Positions 1 through 6,747 are shown, numbered from the stretch's first letter. The stretch: 9,576 nucleotides of DNA from Actinobacteria bacterium RBG_16_64_13 (GCA_001768675.1 MELN01000062.1:1-9576); one strand, 5' to 3'. A program made the numbers and translations. Notes: generated by a model not told the origin, from the sequence alone.

Positions 1-1
1 G

Positions 2-532
2 ACCACCACGATCGCAGCCAACACCACGAGCTCCAGCACCACCACGAGCTCCAGCACCACCACGAGCTCCAGCACCACGACCACCGCTCCGCAGACGACC
101 ACCACGACCGTCCCGCAGGCCCCGGCGTCGGGTCCGTCGCCTCTGGTCATCATCCTGATCGTGGTCGGAGCAACAGTCGGGGCGGCGGTTGTTGGGGTCG
201 CTGTCTGGCAGTTGGTCGTCAAGCGGGGGCCGGGACCCCTTTTCGCCTTGTTCTGCGCGCTATGCGGCAAGCCGGCACCCGGCGGTGTCTGCTCGGGGTG
301 TGCGCGCCCGACGGCCGAGTGCTCCTGTCCAAGGAGCAAGATCCTGAAGGATGGCGAGAGACTCTGTACCAAGTGCGGCATGTTCAAGATCGCCGGCGCC
401 AACTGCGCGGGTTGTGGCAGAGAGGAGAGCGAGTGTGATTGCCTCGGGCCGCTCGCGAAGCAGGCCAGCCCCGATCCTCTCAAGGGTCTCAACATCAGCA
501 AGGGATGCCGTCCCGACAGGTCCGGAAACTGA
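2..532 (+). CDS. C-terminal part of a membrane-anchored surface protein with a Thr/Ser stalk and a duplicated Cys-rich cytoplasmic tail (5' end outside window)
   Basis: The frame is open from the left edge, so the N-terminus is missing; a GTG at 161 lies inside the membrane helix and is not a convincing start. In order I see a Thr/Ser-rich stalk (nt 2-120), a Pro/Ala stretch, one hydrophobic helix of about 26 residues (nt 143-220) followed by Lys-Arg, and a tail with two copies of one motif (nt 254-442). Copy 1 is C-x2-C-x8-C-x2-C-x6-C-x-C and copy 2 is C-x2-C-x9-C-x2-C-x6-C-x-C, giving 12 cysteines. The positive-inside rule puts the stalk outside and the cysteines in the cytoplasm. The motif looks like a tandem zinc ribbon, but I do not recognise a named family. 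It ends 22 nt before two radical SAM genes, so the tail could be their substrate or partner; that is inference. A plain zinc-binding tail is the main alternative. Confidence 0.75.
   Translation, partial: TTTIAANTTSSSTTTSSSTTTSSSTTTTAPQTTTTTVPQAPASGPSPLVIILIVVGATVGAAVVGVAVWQLVVKRGPGPLFALFCALCGKPAPGGVCSGCARPTAECSCPRSKILKDGERLCTKCGMFKIAGANCAGCGREESECDCLGPLAKQASPDPLKGLNISKGCRPDRSGN
22..75 (+). repeat. three exact 18-bp tandem repeats in the Thr/Ser stalk
   Basis: The unit CACCACGAGCTCCAGCAC occurs at 22-39, 40-57 and 58-75 without a mismatch. Eighteen is a multiple of three, so gain or loss of a unit keeps frame and adds or removes six Thr/Ser residues of the stalk. This suits slipped-strand length variation of an extracellular spacer. 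The left edge is close, so the full array length is unknown only if degenerate units continue upstream. Confidence 0.9.
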
Positions 533-541
533 ACGGGGCTC

Positions 542-556
542 GGGAGGTCTTCATTG
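542..556 (+). promoter_or_regulatory. Shine-Dalgarno deciding the TTG start of the first radical SAM gene
   Basis: GGGAGG at 542-547 is followed by six bases and then TTG at 554. No ATG or GTG in this frame lies before the CxxxCxxC motif with a comparable site, so this ribosome site fixes the start. Confidence 0.65.
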
Positions 557-1447
557 CATCTCTTCCCAGACCGGTGCAGACGGGGAGACAAACGTTCAGA
601 GCTGGGACTCTTAGACCCTGAGCCCCATCCACTTGATTTCATCTGGCTGGAGCTGACGTGCAGATGCAACCTGGAATGCGTTCATTGCTACGCTGATTCG
701 AACAAGTTCGCGGAGGAGCATCTGACGACTGCTGAATGGGCGTCGATCCTCCAGGATGGCTTCCAGGCAGGATGCAAGGGCGTCCAATTCATCGGCGGCG
801 AACCGACGCTCTTTGGAGGTCTGGTCTCGCTGATTGAGAAGAGCCGGGGCTTGGGATACGAATACGTCGAGGTGTACACCAACGCCACCCAGTTGACGGA
901 CACCATGCTCGACCACCTGGAAACGCACAGTGTGCAGGTGGCCACGTCGTTCTATTCCCACCAACCCGACACTCACGACGCGATCACGCGGACGGGCGGG
1001 AGTTTCGCGAGCACGGTGGACGGCATCAGCAAGATGGTGCGGAGGGGCATCCCGCTGAGGGTCGGCGTCATCCGCCTCCCCGAGAACGCCACCGGATTGG
1101 AAGCCACGGCCGACTTTCTCGTTCAACTGGGAGTTGCGCGTGACAAGGTGCAGGTAGACAGGGTGCGCGGCCACGGGCGGGGCGCGATGATCGTGAATGA
1201 GCACAACGACTACTCCGGCTTGTGCGGTCACTGCGGTGACGGGCGGCTGGCGGTGGCGAGCGATGGCTCGGTCTACCCTTGCGTGCACGCGCGGGAGTTC
1301 AAGCTCGGGAACGCGCTCGAGGATTCGCTGCATGAACTAGCGGGAAGCCCGCAACTCGTAGAATTCAGGCGCGCGATGCTGGCAAACCTCGACGACCAGG
1401 TGAAGAAGGCATTGCTTGAGGATCCACATTCGCCCAGAGGGCTGTGA
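554..1447 (+). CDS. radical SAM protein with a three-cysteine auxiliary-cluster motif, paralogue 1
   Basis: A 297-residue radical SAM enzyme that should cleave S-adenosylmethionine to a 5'-deoxyadenosyl radical. The [4Fe-4S] motif is C38-x3-C42-x2-C45 with Tyr46 following, and an extra Cys sits at 36. The SAM-binding GGEP motif is at 81-84, and the TNA segment of the barrel is near 110. The C-terminal part has C224-x2-C227-x15-C243 inside a CGHC...SDGSVYPC context. That resembles the SPASM/twitch-like auxiliary cluster region of peptide-modifying radical SAM enzymes from actinobacterial RiPP loci, though only three ligands are visible. The TTG start is supported by GGGAGG. The gene begins 22 nt after the Cys-rich membrane protein and overlaps the next radical SAM gene by 32 nt, so all three are probably co-transcribed. 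Roughly half of the residues match paralogue 2 by eye. The substrate is unknown. Confidence 0.88.
   Translation: MHLFPDRCRRGDKRSELGLLDPEPHPLDFIWLELTCRCNLECVHCYADSNKFAEEHLTTAEWASILQDGFQAGCKGVQFIGGEPTLFGGLVSLIEKSRGLGYEYVEVYTNATQLTDTMLDHLETHSVQVATSFYSHQPDTHDAITRTGGSFASTVDGISKMVRRGIPLRVGVIRLPENATGLEATADFLVQLGVARDKVQVDRVRGHGRGAMIVNEHNDYSGLCGHCGDGRLAVASDGSVYPCVHAREFKLGNALEDSLHELAGSPQLVEFRRAMLANLDDQVKKALLEDPHSPRGL
1403..1418 (+). promoter_or_regulatory. Shine-Dalgarno deciding the TTG start of the second radical SAM gene, inside the first
   Basis: AAGAAGG at 1403-1409 is followed by six bases and TTG at 1416, within the last codons of paralogue 1. The 32-nt overlap of the two frames suggests translational coupling. 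The next possible starts downstream would cut into the radical SAM barrel. Confidence 0.6.
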
Positions 1448-2264
1448 CGCAGACCGGGCGCTCGGGCGGGCGAACGCGGCCACCGATGTCGACCTCGCTT
1501 CGCTCAACGTCATCTGGATAGAACCGACGGCGAAGTGCAATCTGGAATGCGTGCACTGCTATTCCAGCGCGACCATGCAGGCCGAAGACCATCTGACTGT
1601 CGACGACTGGGTGGGCGTTCTGTCTCAGGCTTCCGAGATGGGATGCCGGGTCGTCCAGATCGCCGGGGGCGAACCGACCTTGTTCGACGGCTTGGTGACC
1701 ACAGTTGAGAAGGCCAGGGAAATCGGCTACCGGTATATCGTGCTGTTCACCAACGCCACGCGTCTGACGGACGGCGACCTGGAGGAGCTCGCGGCCTACA
1801 ATGTCGAGCTGGTGACATCGTTCTATTCAGCCGAGAAGGATGTTCACGATGCCATCACTCAACAGCGGGGAAGCTTCGAGCGAACGGTGAGTGGCATACG
1901 GTCGATCCTCGCCAGAGGCCTCAGCCTGGAGGTGAGTATGGTGCGTATGCCTCAGAATGACGGCCAGATCGAGGGCGCCATCGACTTTCTGTTGGGACTC
2001 GGGGTCAGAAGAGAGAGAATCGCGGTGGGGCCGGTTAGGCAAGCGGGCCGCGCAGGCGTCGGCCATCCGGACGGCGACCCGTATGAACCCCCGTGCGGTC
2101 ACTGCCCCCCAGGGCACCTTGTCGTGTCGAGCGACGGCTCGGTCTACCCCTGCATCCTGGCCAGGTGGCTCCCCGTCGGCAATGTCCTCACCGAGGAGCT
2201 TCAGCAGATCATGGCAAACCCTGAGCTGGTCGAGTTTCGACGCAGAGCGTATCGACGGTCGTAG
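1416..2264 (+). CDS. radical SAM protein with a three-cysteine auxiliary-cluster motif, paralogue 2
   Basis: A 282-residue radical SAM enzyme, tandem paralogue of the gene before it. Motifs seen: C41-x3-C45-x2-C48 followed by Tyr49, AGGEPTLF with GGEP at 84-87, FTNAT near 111-115, and C227-x2-C230-x15-C246 in a CGHC...SDGSVYPC context. The spacing of the last motif is identical to that of paralogue 1, and the DNA around both cysteine motifs is still clearly similar, so a tandem duplication is likely. It lacks the basic C-terminal extension of paralogue 1. The TTG start has a good AAGAAGG site. The two proteins may work in sequence or as a heterodimer on one substrate, with the Cys-rich tail protein at 2-532 the nearest candidate; this is inference. 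No peptidase, transporter or recognition-element protein typical of a full RiPP cluster is seen in the window. Confidence 0.88.
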   Translation: MRIHIRPEGCDADRALGRANAATDVDLASLNVIWIEPTAKCNLECVHCYSSATMQAEDHLTVDDWVGVLSQASEMGCRVVQIAGGEPTLFDGLVTTVEKAREIGYRYIVLFTNATRLTDGDLEELAAYNVELVTSFYSAEKDVHDAITQQRGSFERTVSGIRSILARGLSLEVSMVRMPQNDGQIEGAIDFLLGLGVRRERIAVGPVRQAGRAGVGHPDGDPYEPPCGHCPPGHLVVSSDGSVYPCILARWLPVGNVLTEELQQIMANPELVEFRRRAYRRS

Positions 2265-2307
2265 GTAGCACTGCACGGTTCTCCACCTTGCCTCCCTCCG
2301 TGGGGTA

Positions 2308-2326
2308 TCCTTGCCCCAACAAGGAG
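2308..2326 (+). promoter_or_regulatory. small hairpin overlapping the Shine-Dalgarno of the LssY_C gene
   Basis: TCCTTG (2308-2313) and CAAGGA (2320-2325) pair over a CCCCAA loop. The right arm contains most of the AAGGAG ribosome site (2321-2326), so the hairpin could lower translation of the gene that starts at 2331. Six base pairs can arise by chance, so this is a weak call. Confidence 0.3.
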
Positions 2327-2330
2327 TAAC

Positions 2331-3371
2331 GTGCCACAGATTCATCATGGGCCCCGCTCAGGGGCCTTTGCATATTCTCTCGAGCAGGCGAACCCAGGCC
2401 CGTCGCGGGCGGGGCTTGGATCGGCCTCCACACGGCGCTGGCCGCTCTGGTTGGCCCGGTTTGCCACGCTGGGGGCTCTGGTTGCGGCTTGTTGGGGCGC
2501 GCAGGAGGCTCTCGGCGATGCAAAGGGCCGGGAGATGCTGTTCATGTCGGTGTTGACCTGCACCGTCCTTTTCGCGCTCTTTCTCCTCTGGGCCTACGAG
2601 GCAAGCAACAAGGCCGGCAAGATCCCTCGGTCCCGAGCTGCGAGGGCCGCCATGACTTTCGGGGCTTCGTGTGTGGCGGTGGGAGTCTTTCTAGCGGGGG
2701 CGCAAGCCGACGCTGTTCACGCCCTCACCAAGGTCGCGCACCGGCCACGCCCGCTCTTGCCGGTTGCCGACGGTGCGGATCGTCCTGGTATCCACCATGA
2801 CCAAGTACCTTTGCTCCCGCGGTTTTCGGCGAAGATGAGCGGCGCCACGCAGGCTCCGGTGAGCCTCGTGTTCCTGGGGAGTGGCGCCGATCTGCTCGAG
2901 GAATTCGGAAACGCAGGGTGGCATGCTGCCGACCGGGTCACCCCACGCACGGCAGTGCGCGCATGCGCGCGTGGGCTACTCAACCGGCCTTACCCCACCG
3001 CGCCCGTGTTCCCCTCCTTTCTCGAGGGCAAGCTGCACGACGTGGCTTTTCAGAGGACCGACGCGGGCGGCTCGTCGCGCCGCCGGCATCACGTGCGCTG
3101 GTGGCTCACCGACTTCACCTGCGAAGGCAAGCAGGTGTGGGTAGCTACAGCTTCCTACGATGCCGGGGTGGGGCTGGGACGCATCTTCCCCATGCCTATC
3201 CACCACATCGATCCTGATATCGATGCCGAGCGCGACTACATCGTCCGTTCGCTGACGGCCAGTGGCCGCTTGCGGGTGACCCAAGAGGTCCGCATCACCC
3301 AGCCCATGACGGGACGGAACGCGGCCGGTGACTCGTTCTACACTCAGGGCACGGCGTTCGTCCTGGCTTAG
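2331..3371 (+). CDS. membrane protein with a C-terminal LssY_C-type domain
   Basis: A 346-residue protein starting at GTG behind AAGGAG (2321-2326). It has a polar N-terminus, then hydrophobic segments near residues 39-58, 69-88 and 105-125, then a soluble domain at about 165-340. That domain carries the marks I associate with the LssY C-terminal family: YPTAPVFPSFLEG (221-233), a HHVRWW block (253-258), and HHIDPDIDAERDY (291-303) with its dense His/Asp pattern. LssY_C is often joined to PAP2 lipid-phosphate phosphatase or DedA-like domains, but no PAP2 signature motif is present here. The biochemical role of LssY_C is not settled. The gene lies 66 nt after the radical SAM pair and 76 nt before the prenyl synthase fusion. 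A link to prenyl diphosphate or lipid handling is possible but unproven. Confidence 0.75.
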   Translation: MPQIHHGPRSGAFAYSLEQANPGPSRAGLGSASTRRWPLWLARFATLGALVAACWGAQEALGDAKGREMLFMSVLTCTVLFALFLLWAYEASNKAGKIPRSRAARAAMTFGASCVAVGVFLAGAQADAVHALTKVAHRPRPLLPVADGADRPGIHHDQVPLLPRFSAKMSGATQAPVSLVFLGSGADLLEEFGNAGWHAADRVTPRTAVRACARGLLNRPYPTAPVFPSFLEGKLHDVAFQRTDAGGSSRRRHHVRWWLTDFTCEGKQVWVATASYDAGVGLGRIFPMPIHHIDPDIDAERDYIVRSLTASGRLRVTQEVRITQPMTGRNAAGDSFYTQGTAFVLA

Positions 3372-3447
3372 GCCGATCTTGGTTGTACGATAGGGCATTC
3401 AGGAGGAAGGTGGAGACGTCGGCAAACCTCGACTAGACGGAGCCCGC

Positions 3448-5694
3448 ATGGATAGCGACCCGCAGAGTAGCCCGGCCTCGGGGCCGTCCGCGCATGCGGC
3501 GTCGGCCCCAGGCGAGCCCTGGCCAGAACTGGCCCACGAGGACTATCCGGTCGAATGGTGGTTCTTCCAGGGCGGGTTCGCTCTCCCCGACGGGGCGCAG
3601 TACGAGTTCATGGTCTCGTTCTTCCGGGTGACGGTCTCGCGCCAGCACGAACCCCACAAGAACGGCCACTGCGTCCTCGTCACTCTCCTCGAGGTCGCGA
3701 CCGGGAAGAACTACGTGCTCAGCCAGGTGGACGATCACGCCGTGAAGGGGATGGTCAGTCGGGTCGAACTCCTGGACGATACCGAGATCGACAGAGAACT
3801 GCAGCAGGTGCTGTACAGGGAGATCGAGAAGCACGGTCCTCCCCGGCCGATCAGAGTGGGCGAAGGCGCGGTGGAGATGCTCGAGGACCGGCTGAAGGTC
3901 TCGTGGGACGACCTCCGGATCGAACAGGTCGATCAAGCCTTTCTCGTTGATTTCACCGCGCCGGACCTCGGGATGCACGTTTCTCTCCGCCTCGAACCGG
4001 AATACCCCAGGACGCTCGTGCAGAGGGAAGATGAGTACTCCTCTCTCAGCGGCGGGATGTGGCTGGTTACCTACCCACGCCTGGCCCTCACGGGCCGCGT
4101 GAACGACCAGGCGGTCGCCGGCACGGCGTGGTTTGATCACCAGTGGGGCGAATTCGGCTGGTTCGTGGCCGACTATCCCAGGAAGGAGTACATAGGCTGG
4201 GACTGGTTCGGTGTCAACCTGGACGACGGGACCGATCTCATCATCTCCGCGCTTCGACAGATGCGCACGCGCAAGGAGGTCCACTCGCGCGCTTTCGTCC
4301 GCGCGCCCGGGGGCCCTCTGCTGGAGCACGAGGAACTCCAGCTCACGCCCCTCAGATACTGGGAAAGCCCCCGCACCCACATCGTGTACCCGATCGAGTG
4401 GCGGATCCAGATTCCCGCACTGGCGCTGGATGCAGTATACCGGCCGTTGCTGGACGACCAAGAGATAGCTCTCCTGGGGGTAGCCCGGGCGGTCTGGGAA
4501 GGGGCCGGCACGATCACTGGGACTATGGGCAGCCGGGACATCTCCGGCAGAGCGAGGGGCGAGTTCTTCGGGTACGGGTACATCTTCGACTTCCGAGAGC
4601 ATGTGCAAACGCTGGTCGACAAGGTGGACAAGCACCTCGAGGAGTTCCTGCCGAAGAAGTTCGGCGAGGCGGATGTGGTCAAGTTCGTCGGCGAGCCCTT
4701 CTGGCGGCATGAACCGGAGGCCTACACGGAGCTGCTGGCCACTCCCGTCTGGGACCTGATATCCCGCCAGGGGAAAAGATGGAGGCCGGTCTTCGGAATT
4801 CTGATGGGGGAGGCCCTCGGGGCGGCCACCGAGCACTACGAAGCCTCGACCTGCCTGGCCGAGTTGGTCCATTCGGGCGCCCTCATCATCGACGACATAC
4901 AGGATGGTTCTCTCCTGCGCAGAGGGGAGCCGTGCATACACCTGAAGTATGGCGTCGACGTAGCCATAAGCGCCGGGAACACCCTCTACTTCCTTCCCTC
5001 CATAGACCTGCTGCGCCACGAGCATCTGGACGATCTCCAGAAGTTGCGCATCCACGAGATCATGATGGACACGTACCTACAGGCGCACTTCGGACAGACT
5101 GTAGACATCTACTACTCGAAGTACCTGACCCGGGAGAACCTGGAATCGTGGCTCAAAGGACCTCTTGAAGACAAGATCTTGCAGCTGTACGACTACAAGA
5201 CCGCCGCGATGCCTCGAGGGCTGGCTCAAACAGCCTCGCTGGTGGCAAAAGTGGACGACAGCGTCGCCCAGGTCTGCGTAGACTTCTCCCGGGCGTTCGC
5301 CGTGGCGTTTCAGATCATCGACGACGTCCACAATTTCAGCGACTCACCAAAGTGGAGGAAGGTGTGCGGCGAGGATCTGGCCAGCGGCAAGCTGACCTAT
5401 GCCATCGTCCGGGCCATCAGAAGGCTCGAAGGGCTCGAGGGGGCCGAACGCGCGAAGCGAGACCGGCTGGTGGAGATCCTTTGCTCGCCTGAGCTACGCG
5501 GGAACCCCGACGCGCTTCAGGAGGGCATCGACCTGGTAAGGCAGTCGGGGGCGCTCGAGGAGTGCCGGGAGACGGCGAGGGTAATGAGCCTGGAGGCGAA
5601 CGAGCGCTTCGGTGAGGTGATCCCCAGCTGCGAGCCCAAGATCATGCTCAGCATGCTCTGCGTGAAGATGCTGGACCTGGCGTACGACACGTGA
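3448..5694 (+). CDS. fusion of a CrtC/AttH-type lipocalin-like domain with a GGPP-synthase-like prenyl diphosphate synthase
   Basis: A 748-residue protein; ATG behind ACGGAG with five bases between. Residues ~30-380 match the CrtC/AttH fold family (carotenoid 1,2-hydratase and relatives): EDYPVEWWFFQG at 31-42, WFDHQWGEFGW at 228-238, then GWDWFGVNLDDG, and a second barrel half ending in RGEFFGYG. Residues ~395-748 form a complete trans-prenyl diphosphate synthase: GKRWRP at 442-447, first Asp-rich motif DDIQD at 482-486 followed by LLRRG, second motif FQIIDDVHN with D625, D626 and N629, then GEDLASGK. A DDxxN second motif, the DDIQD...LLRRG form and the following YGVDVAISAGN segment are reminiscent of eukaryotic-type (type III) GGPP synthases. 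Small residues (Gly, Ala) at positions -5 and -4 before the first motif favour products of C20 or longer. It would condense IPP with an allylic diphosphate. The N-domain may hydrate or cyclise a derived terpenoid; this is inference. Confidence 0.87.
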   Translation: MDSDPQSSPASGPSAHAASAPGEPWPELAHEDYPVEWWFFQGGFALPDGAQYEFMVSFFRVTVSRQHEPHKNGHCVLVTLLEVATGKNYVLSQVDDHAVKGMVSRVELLDDTEIDRELQQVLYREIEKHGPPRPIRVGEGAVEMLEDRLKVSWDDLRIEQVDQAFLVDFTAPDLGMHVSLRLEPEYPRTLVQREDEYSSLSGGMWLVTYPRLALTGRVNDQAVAGTAWFDHQWGEFGWFVADYPRKEYIGWDWFGVNLDDGTDLIISALRQMRTRKEVHSRAFVRAPGGPLLEHEELQLTPLRYWESPRTHIVYPIEWRIQIPALALDAVYRPLLDDQEIALLGVARAVWEGAGTITGTMGSRDISGRARGEFFGYGYIFDFREHVQTLVDKVDKHLEEFLPKKFGEADVVKFVGEPFWRHEPEAYTELLATPVWDLISRQGKRWRPVFGILMGEALGAATEHYEASTCLAELVHSGALIIDDIQDGSLLRRGEPCIHLKYGVDVAISAGNTLYFLPSIDLLRHEHLDDLQKLRIHEIMMDTYLQAHFGQTVDIYYSKYLTRENLESWLKGPLEDKILQLYDYKTAAMPRGLAQTASLVAKVDDSVAQVCVDFSRAFAVAFQIIDDVHNFSDSPKWRKVCGEDLASGKLTYAIVRAIRRLEGLEGAERAKRDRLVEILCSPELRGNPDALQEGIDLVRQSGALEECRETARVMSLEANERFGEVIPSCEPKIMLSMLCVKMLDLAYDT

Positions 5695-5698
5695 CCGG

Positions 5699-5716
5699 GT
5701 CCGGACTGGTCCGGGT
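5699..5716 (+). terminator. possible terminator hairpin after the fusion gene
   Basis: Five bases after the stop codon, GTCCGGA and TCCGGGT (with G-U wobble at the base) pair over a CTGG loop. There is no T-tract, so a classical Rho-independent terminator is not shown. Its place between convergent genes suits a transcription barrier. Confidence 0.35.
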
Positions 5717-5740
5717 GCCGCGCTGAGCCGCGTGTTCTCC

Positions 5741-5998
5741 CTACTGCCGCTCTTCTCGAGAGCGGGCTTCTGAGTTCTGGCGGAGCCGCAGGATCTCGGC
5801 CCACTCTCGCGCTTCCGCCTCCTTTTCACGGAGGGTCTTGACGACATGAAGAAGCATGCCGCACGCGAAAAAGAGTCCCGGGGCCACTCCGAACACCAAC
5901 CCCAGCGAGGGATTGAGGTCGCCGCCCCATATGACGTAGCCGTAGGCGACGGGAGCGCCCGCTAGGCATGCGATGGAGAGAAGCTGCATGAAGACCAA
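5741..5998 (-). CDS. small two-helix membrane protein, copy 1
   Basis: About 85 residues; I do not recognise the family. It has a first helix (about 3-28: MQLLSIACLAGAPVAYGYV), a short polar turn with WGGDLNPS, a second helix (about 35-55) and a charged C-terminal tail rich in Glu/Arg that may form a helix or short coiled coil. I place the start at TTG 5998 because GAGGG (6004-6008) sits five bases ahead; ATG at 5989 and GTG at 6094 are alternatives. Alignment with the second copy at 7900-8024 (LVFxxLLSxAxLxGA...GYxxWGxD) runs a few residues upstream of 5998, so a longer protein is possible. It converges on the prenyl synthase fusion and is divergent, with almost no gap, to the radical SAM remnant. 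The homologous second copy is the best evidence that this is a real gene. Confidence 0.65.
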   Translation of the reverse strand: MVFMQLLSIACLAGAPVAYGYVIWGGDLNPSLGLVFGVAPGLFFACGMLLHVVKTLREKEAEAREWAEILRLRQNSEARSREERQ

Positions 5999-6009
5999 CA
6001 AGGCCCTCA

Positions 6010-6624
6010 ATGACAATCCGTGAGTTGACGCGGCGGCGGTGGGACGCGCGGGGCGTGTACGTGCCGCTGATCGCGCGGAGCGGAGACGAATCACTCGCCC
6101 CGCCGGAGCTGTTGGACACGGCGGCGGATTTTCCCGAGACGCAGTTTCTGCTCATCACCGCCGGGTCTCTGGTGGATGAAGCGTTCCTGGACAGACTCGA
6201 ACGTCTCAGCAACGTCACCCCCGTGCTCAGCCTCGAAGATCTCGGAGGGGAAACCCACGAACAGGCCGTACAGGCCATGGAGCGGATGCAAGAGCGGCGG
6301 ATGTTCTTCGGGACCTTGTTGACGATCACCTACCGCAACTTCCCCTTGGTCACCAGCAGGATGTTCGTGCGCGACCTGGTCGAGCGCGGGTGCGGTCTGT
6401 TCTTCTATACGGACTACGTCGCTATCACCCCGGCGACGGAACACCTGGTCCCGAGCCCGAGCCAGCGGAAGAACGAGGCCCTAAGTATGGCGCTGCTGAG
6501 GCGGGAGTTTCACGCCCTGTTCTTGACTTTCTCGACCTTCACGTGCGCCGATCTCCGGGGAGTGCCGCTGAGCGACGCTCTGCGTTCGCACCTTCCGCGG
6601 GAGATCGGCGCGCGGGCGGCCTGA
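6010..6624 (+). pseudogene. degenerate radical SAM-derived ORF lacking all cofactor motifs
   Basis: An open frame of 204 codons that follows the body of a different radical SAM family from the pair at 554-2264. Matching stretches include ELLDTAADFPETQFLLIT, VTPVLSLE, a FGTLLTIT block, FVRDLVERGCGLFFYTDYV, and LRGVPLSDALRS near the end. Three parts are missing compared with the family as I know it: the N-terminal CxxxCxxC region, a short internal piece after VLSLE where relatives have a TDxRRGxGVY-type segment, and the GGCLAAGRGFVHI...EPCPF block, skipped so that the frame runs straight from the LTFS segment to the C-terminal helix. The GGEPL motif reads SGDESL. It cannot be a working radical SAM enzyme. 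A stop lies at 5989-5991 in this frame and the divergent small membrane gene leaves no promoter space. Either an in-frame decayed pseudogene or a repurposed fragment; I favour the first. Confidence 0.65.
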
Positions 6625-6718
6625 GGTCGAGGCTCGTGGTCCGCCGAGCGTCGCCCAAAAAGCTCTTCGCGGAAGCCATCGCCGAGAAACACGCGCAGGG
6701 TGAAGATCTCAGCGCAAC

Positions 6719-6747
6719 ATCCATCAGCTCCAATCCTGCTGATGGAT
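6719..6747. terminator. perfect 10-bp inverted repeat over the OsmC stop codon, between convergent genes
   Basis: ATCCATCAGC (6719-6728) and GCTGATGGAT (6738-6747) are exact reverse complements around a nine-base spacer. The repeat includes the OsmC stop codon (6724-6726, minus strand) and faces the end of the plus-strand remnant at 6624. There is no T-tract on either side, so it could be a U-less bidirectional terminator, an mRNA 3'-end stabiliser or a protein site. The remaining bases from 6625 to 6718 show nothing I can name. Confidence 0.5.

Noticed and set aside
1381..3433. A 13-bp exact repeat, GGCAAACCTCGAC, at 1381-1393 and 3421-3433.
   Set aside because: One chance repeat of this length is expected in a window of this size, and one copy is coding while the other is in a leader.
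3410..3436. A GTG-started eight-codon frame behind AGGAGG (3401-3406), just before the prenyl synthase fusion, as a possible leader peptide.
   Set aside because: The spacing is short and the peptide has no run of one amino acid or partner hairpin that would support attenuation.
3433..5055. A 540-codon open frame on the minus strand opposite the fusion gene.
   Set aside because: It is the antisense of strongly recognisable CrtC and prenyl synthase motifs, and long antisense frames are common in GC-rich genes.
5320..5334. The DDVHN second Asp-rich motif as evidence of an inactive prenyl synthase.
   Set aside because: A DDxxN motif is normal in eukaryotic-type GGPP synthases, and the other catalytic motifs are intact.
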